A DNA stretch of 22,369 bases, from contig JBNGIS010038287.1 in the NCBI GenBank assembly GCA_049999725.1, positions 1-22,369 on the forward strand, written 5' to 3'. A program made the translations under genes and the position numbers. The stretch is from Haplomitrium mnioides. Taxonomy: Eukaryota > Marchantiophyta > Haplomitriopsida > Calobryales. This document shows, in pieces, positions 1 to 8,539 of the stretch (position 1 is its first letter; the number at the start of each line of letters is the position of its first letter). The notes under the pieces are model-generated. The model did not search any database. It was given only the letters and a program-made list of their open reading frames with translations, and was not told the origin of the DNA.

Positions 1-2
1 CT

Positions 3-437
3 CAACCAAAGCCTTACAAGTATTCAAATGTTGTCAAAGCTCTAGAGCTTGAAAAACTTGAGTGGAATTGGCTTGTTAATTATTGCTCCTTGAAAAACCC
101 CAATCAACATCTTTACCTTTTTGCTGGTGAAGGTGATAAATTCAATTTGGGTCTTCTGGTCCACATCACGATGATCAGTGAAGGCAAGAAAGCCAACATT
201 AGGCTACTTGTGCAGTCACAGGATGCAATTACCCTTTACTGTGCAAGTCGCAAACGATTTGCTTTTTCCGAGTTTATGGTGAGGGACATTTTTGTCAAGC
301 ATCTTCAGGCGGCAAAGGAAGATGGTAAGGTAAATTTTGAAAACCCTTTTGTACTTGTTTCCTTTTCAACTAACTTGGAACCTGGATGCATGGAGTCAAG
401 GGGTCCATGTGTGTTGCAACCATTTGCAAGTATTTAG
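3..437 (+). CDS. Unidentified coding-like fragment, open at window start
   Basis: The frame is open from the first bases of the window to a TAG at 435-437, about 144 codons with no start seen, so this is the 3' part of something longer. The product is mixed and soluble-looking, with no membrane segment or signal peptide. It contains LEKLEWNWLVNYCS, the stretch HLYLFAGEGDKFNLG and a basic patch CASRKRF. I recognise no family. The last 15 or so codons overlap one copy of a 24-bp minisatellite unit (390-413), so the genuine coding part probably ends near 385. Just after, a different frame (about 407-495) also reads coding-like, hinting at a frameshift near the minisatellite unit. It could be the 3' part of a decayed repeat-associated gene like the one at 12806-14265, but the two proteins do not visibly match. 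Confidence 0.4.
   Translation, partial: QPKPYKYSNVVKALELEKLEWNWLVNYCSLKNPNQHLYLFAGEGDKFNLGLLVHITMISEGKKANIRLLVQSQDAITLYCASRKRFAFSEFMVRDIFVKHLQAAKEDGKVNFENPFVLVSFSTNLEPGCMESRGPCVLQPFASI
390..413 (+). repeat. Isolated 24-bp minisatellite unit
   Basis: One unit, beginning ATGGAGTC and containing GGTCCATG, has the length and dyad layout of the tandem units at 12601-12733 and 14383-14429. It lies at the 3' edge of the coding-like fragment before it. Confidence 0.5.
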
Positions 438-1230
438 GATCAAATTACTCTGATCCAGTGTCGAACCCAACATGGAGTAGTGTCAATCTGATATGTTTTC
501 CATGACTTTTGCAGTTTCCAGTTGTTTTGGACATGGACAACTGAACACACCCCAAGACTAGGCCCTTCAAACCTTGGTCACTTACTCTCTCTCAACACCA
601 ACAAGTACTACAATGATAATGAGACTCCTCTCACTTGCCATCTAGCATTTGTTAACACAGGATTTTCAGATCAACTACTCCAGAAGACTGGAATATTTCA
701 ATAAAGCAATCCCTTCAAACAGACTTTAAGCTTGGGAGATGAAGAACCTTCATCCACAGATTTGCATGGGAAATCTAGGGACAACCTTCTATCTTTCCTA
801 GCACTCAATTCAAAACATCCCACAGATTCTCAATCTAGAACTCAATCTGAATTCTCTAGCAGAATGCACCTAGGTACTCCCTTGGTCTGCCCTTCTTTAG
901 AGCAATCCTTTTCTAAATTCACAATTGCAGAATGTGCATTGCTCCTATCATTACAACCTATCTTACATCCTTGCTTCAGCAATCATACTGCCCCCTTGTG
1001 ATCTTCAATTCTATCCAAGGAGCAAGGGATTCTCAAAGAAAAATTATAAACTTTATAAATTTGCCAAATGAATCTTTGCAATGAGAAATGTTGTCCAGGC
1101 AGAAGGGGGATCCCACTACTGGTCTTATGCCCCTTCTCCTTCAAGTGATTTCTAACTAATTTAGCTAACCTAGATAACCAATAACTACTCTTCATCTATC
1201 TATTCAATTAGACTAAAGAACCTTTTCTAA
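438..1230. other. No supported gene; scattered open frames only
   Basis: I see no gene with recognisable domains here. An open frame at 732-1001 on + (89 codons) shares its phase with the fragment at 3-437 and with a shorter frame at 522-704, separated by TAG, TGA and TAA. It could be decayed coding sequence, but its Ser/Pro/Leu-rich product has no recognisable motif. A pyrimidine-rich stretch followed by TTTTGCAG at about 506-513 would pass as a splice acceptor. Nothing else confirms it. Confidence 0.3.
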
Positions 1231-2373
1231 CTCCTCGATGGCAATTGCTTGTTCTATTTTAACTAGCTACCAGTCTTCTATAATAAGATGTCTGAAATGA
1301 AGGTCTGCTAATCCTCTCTATTGACTTCTAACTGTCACTAGTTTTAATCCTATCTAGAACTAACACTATCATACTTCTAAAATTTTCACTAACTTTCTAA
1401 ATTGCTCTTTATAAGAACTACTAGAAACTACTTTGGAGTTAGCCTTTTTGTATCTCATTATAGGAACCATGTATAAGCCCTCTTTCAACTAACTCATCTG
1501 AAGTTTGATGTAAGAACAATGCACGCTAGAGGCTCCTTTAACTAACTTACTAACTCGCTTGCTATAGGAACTACACATCCTTTCTTTGGAACTAACTCCT
1601 TCAATCGCTCAACGTAAGAACAATGAATAAGTCCTCTTTCTAGTTAACACATTGACAAGCTCGCTGTAAGAACACCGCACGCCATAGGCTCTTTTAACTA
1701 ACTCATGGAAAAGTTTGATGTAAGAACGATAAACTCCGCAGATCTATTTCAAACTTTTCGAAGATGTAGGATTCAAACTTTCAAGATCATCTTCCTCCCA
1801 TCCGAATCTTTGATATATCTCCCCTTATAAATCCTCAAATAGTTTCTTAAGTCCTTCAAATGCTACAACGCAGCAAATCGACCGTTCTCCGCAAGAGCCT
1901 TCACAACTTACTTTTTCACACAGGCCTTCACTAGCCTTCGATTTAGCACAAGGCTTCTCATTCTTCTCAGCTAGATGGCCCACAACAGAGCCTCGTTGTT
2001 GGATGTTCATCGCACGGCTTCATAGCGGTTTAGATTCTTCGCAGCGCAATTAAGCCAATTCTTCATCGTAGTAGGATCTTTCAACGCAGGGCAATCTCTT
2101 CGCATGGATCTTCCTCATCAAGATGATCGCACACGCCATCAACGCAGCTCATGCCATCCCCGTTTCTTCGCTCGAGGCCATATTCCGATCCAATCTTCAG
2201 ATGCATGTCCTCTTCCGATTTTGTTCCACATCAGATCCCTCTTAACCGGGATCCCCAATTCGAACCTTCCATCGGATCCCCCTTAAGCAGGCTCCCCACG
2301 TCGGAAGTTCAATCGGATCCCCGTAAATCGAGATCCCCACATCGGAAGGCTAATTGGAACCCCCTTAAGTGGG
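1231..2373 (-). mobile_element. Probable outer continuation of the left LTR-like region
   Basis: This stretch has the composition of the LTR-like repeat that follows: pyrimidine-rich on +, with many TTCTTC and CTTCGCA words. It shares a 24-base phrase (around 2053-2076, AAGCCAATTCTTCATCGTAG) with the LTR interior near 3500. It also contains degenerate copies of the 55-bp units that reappear in the shared LTR region near 2430-2520. It has no counterpart at the right-hand repeat, where gag starts instead. I infer that the LTR or leader of element 1 once extended this far and that the matching part was deleted on the right. The outer boundary is not visible; I found no convincing TG end with a target-site duplication. 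Confidence 0.4.
1456..1740. repeat. Degenerate tandem repeat, about 55-bp period, five units
   Basis: Successive units share the phrases CTATAGGAAC or GTAAGAACAA, a CCTCTTT-like block, then AACTAACTC. Unit starts lie near 1456, 1510, 1562, 1612 and 1667. Two further relatives with CTATAAGAACTA and TATAAGAATTATAC lie at about 2430-2520, and again in the right LTR copy at about 10600-10680. That ties the array to element 1. Confidence 0.5.
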
Positions 2374-2403
2374 CTCCCCACTTAGGAAGGTCCAGTTCCG
2401 CTC
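2249..2403. repeat. Tandem repeat, 41-bp period, about 3.7 units
   Basis: Units begin at 2249, 2290, 2331 and 2372 with GGATCCCC, GGCTCCCC, AGATCCCC and GGCTCCCC. Each continues with a CGGAAG/TTCCATCGG-like centre and CCCCTTAAG. A more decayed unit may precede 2249. Similarity to the right LTR copy starts inside the last unit (2374), so the right copy keeps only this final unit. Confidence 0.65.
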
Positions 2404-2504
2404 TGTTCTTTGTAACTTCTGCCGTTCGCTATAAGAACTACTTGCATTTTGTTGAACTCAATTTTCAAATAGTTCGTTATAAGAATTATACATAGCTCTG
2501 TTTG

Positions 2505-2842
2505 AAACCTCCTTGTTCGTTTCCACTCCTTTGAATCGGCCCCACAGTGGACCGTTTGTGCTCTCCTTGCGGCTTCCCTTTTCCAAGGCAGGTAACCTTT
2601 GCTTTGTATGTAGGGCTTCAGACCATAGATCGTAGCCTTCCCTTCAATCGATTCAGCGCAGCAGGGAGGGCCTTCACATCCTATTCATTTACAGCCCCCT
2701 TTAATTTGATTCTCGCCAGGACACCAGGGCTATTCATCAATTTTAGAGGCTCTTCTTCAATTGAATGTCGCAGCAGCTCATCGTATGAGATGGAGGTCTT
2801 CTCAAGTAAGGCCATTTCCTTTTCAGGAGCATTCGTCTCCAT
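2505..2842 (-). pseudogene. Decayed copy of the 112-codon LTR frame
   Basis: This is the counterpart of the open frame at 10680-11018, starting at the same ATG (2840-2842) in the same TTTAAATGG context. The frame is kept without indels for over 100 codons and is broken only by a TAG and a TGA. At both positions the right copy has CAA. The simplest ancestors are CAG and CGA, each decayed by one transition per copy. Its 3' end differs because the left copy lacks a few bases there. The protein is unidentified. Confidence 0.45.
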
Positions 2843-3171
2843 TTAAATTCACCGCAGGCCTTTGATGCAGGGCTCTTCATCTATCACATCAGCCGATTCT
2901 CCTCATCACATTTATATTTTGCAGGTGCATTCTTCGCTTGGCATTTACATTTCACAAGGATCTTTCTTCATGCTCCCCGAATCCTTCTTTGCAGCAGCTT
3001 GATCCTTAGCACAGATTTCGTCACCGCACAGGCAGATTGTTAGAGCTTGATTCTTCCTTCAAAACTCTTCCTTGCTAGTCTTTGCTTCATAGGGGGAGAC
3101 TTCTTCATAAGGACGTTCTTTTTCAAGGGGCATTCTTCTTCCATGCATCTTGATCAATTCCTCGCAGATCT

Positions 3172-3375
3172 TCAGGACCTCTCTTTGCGGCAACAATTCT
3201 TCATACATGCATTCTCATAATACATCCGCTTCACAGGTTTCCTTCCCGCGAATTCTTCTTCAGTAGTATAGTCGCCCCATGTTGATCCAAACATACCTCC
3301 CTTCACTGGGTGATTGCAGCAATCCTTTATCAAAGGAAATTCGTAGGACAAGGCCTTTTGCACAGGCCTTTTCAC
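3172..3375 (-). other. Frame conserved between both LTR copies (left copy)
   Basis: This 67-codon frame aligns without gaps to 11348-11551. Both contain KDCC, HPVKGG, a TTEEEF word and RKPxKRMY. Flanking sequence in the same phase is also alignable, but several stops upstream and downstream are shared by both copies. The frame may therefore be a by-product of purine-rich sequence (AAG and ATG codons) rather than a gene. I recognise no family. Confidence 0.25.
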
Positions 3376-3919
3376 ATAGCGACGTTCTCACCCTAATCGA
3401 TTCTTCTTCCAAAGATTTTCATTGCAAAGCATTCATTTTCTCTTATCAACCCATTTTCTTGCTGGTGCATTCATTCCTAGGTCTTTGCTTTCAGATTTCT
3501 CAAGCCAATTCTTCATCGTCGTAGGGAAATTCCTCTCAAAGCAGTTCATTAGCCATTTCCTTATAGGACCTTCTCTTTGCAACTAGGAATCGACACAACA
3601 GATCGATTCTTCACCAGGTCACTTGTCATTCAGTGCTTCACATTCGCAAGGATTTAGAACATTCATTTACAACTCAATGGATTCCTTCTTAAGATCGTCA
3701 ACAAGCATCATCTCCCAAAGTCATAACCAAGGAAACCCCTACAGACGCCCTCGAGTTGCCTCCAAGCCTCTACAGAGTGAGAATTTAATCCCATAAATTT
3801 TCCTTGTTGCTGTAGAAGTAATATATAACAATGTCGCTCTTCCTTCCTTTCGAGAGGCAGGCCTCTAGGGGTTGTAAGGCCACTTGCATATCCCTCTTCT
3901 ACCCTTGGACGGACCTAGT

Positions 3920-4019
3920 NNNNNNNNNNNNNNNNNNNNNNNNNNNNNNNNNNNNNNNNNNNNNNNNNNNNNNNNNNNNNNNNNNNNNNNNNNNNNNNNN
4001 NNNNNNNNNNNNNNNNNNN
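3920..4019. other. Assembly gap (100 N)
   Basis: There are exactly 100 Ns, the usual placeholder for a gap of unknown size. The right repeat copy bridges the same point with about 83 bases (about 12096-12178), including a tract of 4 C, A, 8 C. The missing sequence should therefore contain the LTR start and the polypurine tract of element 1. Confidence 0.95.
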
Positions 4020-4291
4020 GCTTAGCTTGGCCTCCGACAATTAGATTAGTTTTATTGTTTTTTTATTTTATTTTTATTTTTATACTTTTTAAATTTTCAA
4101 TTTTATCCTTACTCCTACAACTATACTCTATTGTTCTTTCTATAGAAATAAGATCAAACTTCTAATTTATCATTACATTATTATTATATTTTTATTTCCA
4201 AAGAAGACCTCTGAAGTAAATTTATCCTAATCAAACCTGACACCACACTTCACTCTCAAAGGATCCTCATGTATTAAGCAACTCATAGCCA
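4020..4291 (-). other. Non-coding stretch between pol and polypurine tract
   Basis: An AT-rich stretch, matched by 12180-12444 in the right repeat copy, follows the pol stop on the minus strand. It contains runs of TTTTATTTTATTTTTATTTTTATA on + that are length-variable between copies. No frame is kept. Confidence 0.6.
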
Positions 4292-5779
4292 TTACTCTTC
4301 TTCTTCATCTCCATAAGACTGATATCTTTCAATTTCCTCATTTTTCCTTTCACACATCACCTGTAATGCTCTGTTCCACTAGATCAGGGGGATAATTCTC
4401 AATTTTTCTTTGCTCCATCTCCAATTGGGCCTCCAATGCGAAGCATCCTCACGAGCGTATTCAGGGCTATTATACTTCCTAGTCCTGGAACCATTCACCT
4501 TAGTATCCAACTTCTGTCCATCCAGAGTCATTAATTGAATTGATCCATTAGCGAAAATCTGCTCAACTTTGTAAGGACCTATCCACCTTACATGCAACTT
4601 CCTTGGAAACAAAATGTATGTGTTATCATACAACAAGACTAAGTCTCCTTCTAGAATGTTGACTTTCTTCATCTTTAAATCATACTTATCTTTTCTTTGG
4701 CCTTGGATTGCCTCTATTTCTTCAAGAGCCAACAATCTGTTTTCTTCAAGAGCAATCAAGTCCAGCATTCTGGATTGGAAGCTAGCCTCATCGGGCAACT
4801 GCTCCTCTTCACTTATCCTCAAGGTTGGAATTGACCACTCAATAGGAACTTCAGCTTACATACTGTACACCAAATAGAATGGAGTCTGTTTTGTCATAAC
4901 CTTCTCTGCAATTCTATAGGCCCATAGTGCCGAATAAAGTTTTTCATCCCAATCAGTGGCATGAGCAGAGGTGATCTTATTAAGAATCTTACACAAGATT
5001 CCATTCACTCTCTCTGTGTGGCTATTGGCTTTAGGATTGTAAGGCGTTTTTTTTCTATGCTTTATCAAATACAGATCTGTGAGCTACCTTATAACTCCAT
5101 TCAGAAAGTGAAAGCCTCTATCACTTATTAATTCTAGAGGACATCCAAGTCTGGTAATAATATTGTGAAACAAAAATTTGGCTACTGTCACTCTATCATC
5201 CTTTTTGGTAGCATGGGCCTCTACCCACTTAGTTGCATGGTCTGTACATACTAAGATATATCGATTACGATAAACACGAGTAGCAGGAGACATAGGTCCA
5301 ACAAAATCTATACCCCACTTTTCAAAAGGGGCCAAAGATAAAATGGGAGTCAAAGGCCAATGACTCGTGTTTGTAGGCTTACCCACTCGTTGGCACAGAT
5401 CACACTTAGAGATATAATCACGCACATCTTGATACATTGTTAGCCACCAGTAGCATGTCACTAAAAATTTCACCACTGTATTCTTCAAAGCATTATGCCC
5501 ACCGGCAATATTATCATGAAAAGAAGATATCACTTTAACCACTTCCTTCTCTTCCAAGCACCTCCTAAGGGTCAGGTCTGGTCCCTGCTTATACAATACT
5601 CCCTTAAAGATAGTGTAAGGAGTTGCCTTAGTTCTGAATACTACCTTCTCCTCAACTGACTTGTTTGCTGGAAACTTAAGATGCTGTAGATAGTGCCATA
5701 TATCTGCATACCAGCTCCCTTGTGGCACTTCTCCATCTGCTACAAATAAAGCTTCATCAAGAAACTCATCGGGTTGATC
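4292..5779 (-). pseudogene. Element 1 integrase, with pol C terminus (decayed)
   Basis: Integrase inserts the cDNA into the host genome. Reading down the minus strand, the zinc-binding HHCC module is visible (HDNIAGGH, then KCDLCQR). All three catalytic acids follow: D in GIDFVGP, D in ISDRG and E in SHTERVN. Near the C terminus HVRWIGPYKVEQIF fits the GPY/F module. No chromodomain follows, which argues against a chromovirus. The frame is broken by TAG at 5084-5086, TAA at 4856-4858 and TAG at 4379-4381. The last of these is CAG in the right repeat copy (12534-12536), so it is a proven C-to-T change. Pol then continues to a TAA at 4292-4294, ending in an acidic DEEEE tail that the right copy also encodes. 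The three acids are intact, but the stops make the copy inactive. Confidence 0.85.
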
Positions 5780-6172
5780 ATCTTCCACTGGCTCCCCTAG
5801 CAACCTTGATAAAAAATCTGCATTGCCATGAACTTTCCCCGAATGCACATCAACTTCAAAATCAAACTCTTGTAGAAGTAGCATCCACCTTGCTAATCTT
5901 CTAGACAGATCTGGCTTGTTGACCAGATATCTCAAGGAGTTGTGATCCACATGGAACACAAAAAGATACCCTAAGAGATAATGTCGAAACTTTCTTATAG
6001 AATACACCAGACCCAAAGATTCTCGCTCAGTCACCAAATAGTTCTTCTCAGCAACGGATAACTTTTGGCTAGCATAGTAGATAGCATGATCCTTGGAATC
6101 TGAATCTTTTTAACTCAACACACTCCCTATAGCATGGGTAGAAACATCCACATATATGTGGAACTTCTTACT
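5780..6172 (-). pseudogene. Element 1 RNase H (decayed)
   Basis: RNase H removes RNA from the RNA-DNA hybrid during reverse transcription. The order FHIYVD, AIYYASQKLSVAEKNY, TERESLGLVY and FHVDHNSLRYL is the usual Ty3/gypsy RNase H layout, directly after RT in the same frame. The first catalytic Asp (in IYVD) and the Glu in TERE are visible, as is the Asp in HVDH. A TAG at 6173-6175 separates RT from this domain, and a TAA at 6110-6112 interrupts it at a site where Gln is expected. The 3' part of the domain runs on into the linker to integrase without a break. Confidence 0.8.
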
Positions 6173-7363
6173 CTAATCTGGAGGTCTGAGTACTGGGGCT
6201 GTGATCAGCTTCTCCTTCAGTTTCTCAAAAGACTTCTGAGCTGCTGGTCCCCAGAGAAATTCTTGGTCTTTCTTTAAGAGGTCTGTCAAGGGTGCTGCAA
6301 TCCATGCGTACTCTTCCACAAACCTTTGATAATAGCCAGTGGATCCCAGAAATACTCTAATCATAGTGACATTTCTAGGCACAGGGAGGGTCTGGATGAC
6401 ATTGATCTTATCAATGTCTACTTCTATGCCTCTTTGGGACACCCTGTGTTCTAACAAAGTTCCCTCCTTCATGACCAAAAAACGTTTTTCAGGGTGGAGG
6501 CCTAATCTGCCCCACCTACAACGCTCAAAAGTTTTCTTTAGATGCTCAGAGTGGTCCTTCCTTTTTCCATATACACAGAAATCATTAAGAAAGATCTCTA
6601 TGAATTCTCTCAAATAAGGCCCAAAAATATTAGCCATTGCTCTTTGGAAAGTGGCAGGTGCATTGCACAAGCTAAAAGGCATGACATTGTAGGCAAACGT
6701 ACCCCAATCAGTAGTGGAAGTTGTCTTTGCTCTATCTTCTAGATGAATACTCACTTGATTGTATCCTGAAAATCCATCAAGGAAAGAGTAACATTCCTTC
6801 CATGCAACTTGGTCCAAAATGGTGTCATTAAAGGGCAGGGGGTAAAAGTCTTTCTTGGTTGCCAAATTCAATCTTCTAAAATCTTGACAAACCCTCACTT
6901 TTCTATTCTTCTTTATAACAATGACGATGGGAGATACCCACTCACTATAAGGCACTGGATATATAAAATTTACTTTAAGAAGCTTATCCAACTCCTCTTT
7001 TACCAACAAGGAGTACTTAGGATTGAGGCGATACTGTTTTTGCCTAACTGACATTGCCTCCTCCTTAAGGTAGATCCGATGTTCACACAATTCAGGTGAG
7101 ATGCCCTTCAGATCTTCATAGGACCAGGCAAATGCATCCACATATTCCTGCAGCAGCTTCTTGTAAACCATCGCCTCTTGTTCTGTTAGATCACCGGATA
7201 TCAACAATTCCTTGTTCTCCCCATTTGTCCTTTCAATTCTCATAGGAGTATATTGTTTAATACTGACCACCTTCTCTGGTTTCAATCTCTCCATCAGGAC
7301 CTCAAGGTCCTTCTCTGAAGGGAAAGAGAACAGAGCTCTCATATTTGTGGTCAAATCATTAGG
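6173..7363 (-). pseudogene. Element 1 reverse transcriptase (decayed, active site changed)
   Basis: This copies element RNA into DNA and is the longest intact frame of the element (393 codons). Motifs in order are YRLNPKYSLLVKEELDKLL, WVSPIVIV, RVCQDFRRLN, SFLDGFSGYNQV, AYNVMPFSLCNAPATFQRAM, the catalytic box and GIEVD, then STGYYQRFV in the thumb/connection. The catalytic box reads FLNDFCVY. The first Asp of the expected F-x-D-D box is Asn (codon 6584-6586), a G-to-A change on the coding strand that alone should abolish activity. A TAA at 7364-7366 precedes the frame and a TAG at 6173-6175 ends it. The RT looks closer to the non-chromovirus Tat/Athila side than to chromoviruses. I judge this from motifs only. 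Confidence 0.88.
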
Positions 7364-8539
7364 TTAGGTGTGACTCCACACCACAAACTCCTCATTTGTG
7401 AGGCCTTGAAAGTCTTTATTCAGGGTATGGACTTCATGACATAAATCTGCCTCCAATCTCAACAGTGGAGTGTCATCCTCAGTGAGCCAAAGCTTCTCCT
7501 CAATTTTATCTAGGCTCCCTTGACTTTCTTCTTAATCGGAGCCCTCATAAGCATCTGAAAAATTAGAAGTGTACTCTGGTATAGACTAAGTTTCACCCTG
7601 GTAGGCTGGTGTATTCTACTGCAACACTACCATGGGGTTCTTCCCAAATCTCACTTCTTTTCTTCCCCAGTTCTCTATTGCCTTGGCTTTGTACAGTCAG
7701 GGTTGGCTCAACAACACCATATAGGTTGACTTGGTCTTAGGGTCAATAACTGTGTAGTCTAATGTGAAGGTTTTCCCTCCAATCACAGTGTTAATACCCA
7801 ACAAGACTCCTTTTGGAATTAATCTTCTTTGATCTACCAACCTCAAAACCTATGGTGTTTTATCCAACATAGTAAAGCCCAAAGCGTACATAGCTTCCAG
7901 CACCATGATGTTCTTTCCAGACCCACCATCCACTGGTACATCCTTCAAGTAACATCTATTAATTTGTATCTCCACTTTATAAGCTCCATATTCTTGAAAC
8001 AAATCTGGTTTTGCAGAAAATTATGGTGCTTCTACTAGGACATCCATTACTTCAGGAAGTGAATGCACTTGAGGTAGAATATACCTCCTTCTCCTTGCTG
8101 AAGTCATTCCCCTGAGCCTCTTCCTCTGTGGGGCTGATAATTCTAGAACTTGTTCAATCGTAATATTGGCCATTCTGCCTCTAAGATCTCTTGCAATATC
8201 ATAGCCTTGATCTGCTTCATCAACTCGCATAGAAATAAACCTTCCTGGCTGGTCTGCCTTTCCTTCCTCAGTTTTCAAACCTGGTGCAAAGTTCACCCGT
8301 CGTTCCTTCTCTGCTTCCAAGGCAGCTTTAGCTTTTGACTTTCTCCGACTTTTACTGATCTGTTTCTGTAGATCATGTTGCACTTCTTCTTTAATATCTT
8401 TTACTGCCTGAAAATACTTGGGATCATATTGATCATAATATGGATCAGGAACAGTACCGTCCCTGATAGCTACCTTGCGTTGCTCCTCTTTTGCGTTGTC
8501 ATTTTTCTTCAGATTCTTCTTGATCTTCTTTCCAGCTTT
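7364..8539 (-). pseudogene. Element 1 protease and flanking linkers (decayed)
   Basis: The aspartic protease cuts the Gag-Pol polyprotein. The active-site region reads VPVDGGSGKNIM, with D-G-G-S taking the place of the usual D-T/S-G-A. Downstream are VIGGKTFTLDYTVID and SQPxLYKAKAIENWG, a pattern common after plant Ty3 proteases. The phase equals that of gag and RT, so gag and pol form one reading frame. Stops lie at 8021-8023, 7850-7852, 7697-7699, 7616-7618, 7586-7588, 7532-7534 and 7364-7366. The 120-codon basic stretch at 8021-8383 (KSRRKSKAKAALEAEKERR) is a linker between the zinc knuckles and the protease, with no motif I recognise. Confidence 0.7.

Larger units (their letters stand above)
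2374..3919 (-). mobile_element. Left LTR-like direct repeat of element 1 (3' side)
   Basis: This is co-linear with 10546-about 12095, matching at roughly nine bases in ten by eye with few indels. The element reads on the minus strand, so this is its 3' LTR, or LTR plus leader-like sequence. The strand is strongly biased (TTC-rich on +). A TATATA-containing word at about 3820-3832 is conserved in the right copy at 11995-12006 and could be a promoter element, although it lies only about 100 bases from the inferred LTR start. The LTR start itself is inside the N gap; the right copy suggests it reads TGTAGACC. Differences between copies are mostly C/T and G/A. Shared frames inside the repeat are listed separately. 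Confidence 0.7.

Noticed and set aside
2151-2495. 114-codon Pro/Ser-rich frame on +
   Set aside because: It runs through the 41-bp tandem array, whose near three-fold phase keeps it open by chance. The left LTR is otherwise non-coding on this strand.
6339-7051. Several + strand frames across this stretch
   Set aside because: All are antisense to the well-supported RT frame.
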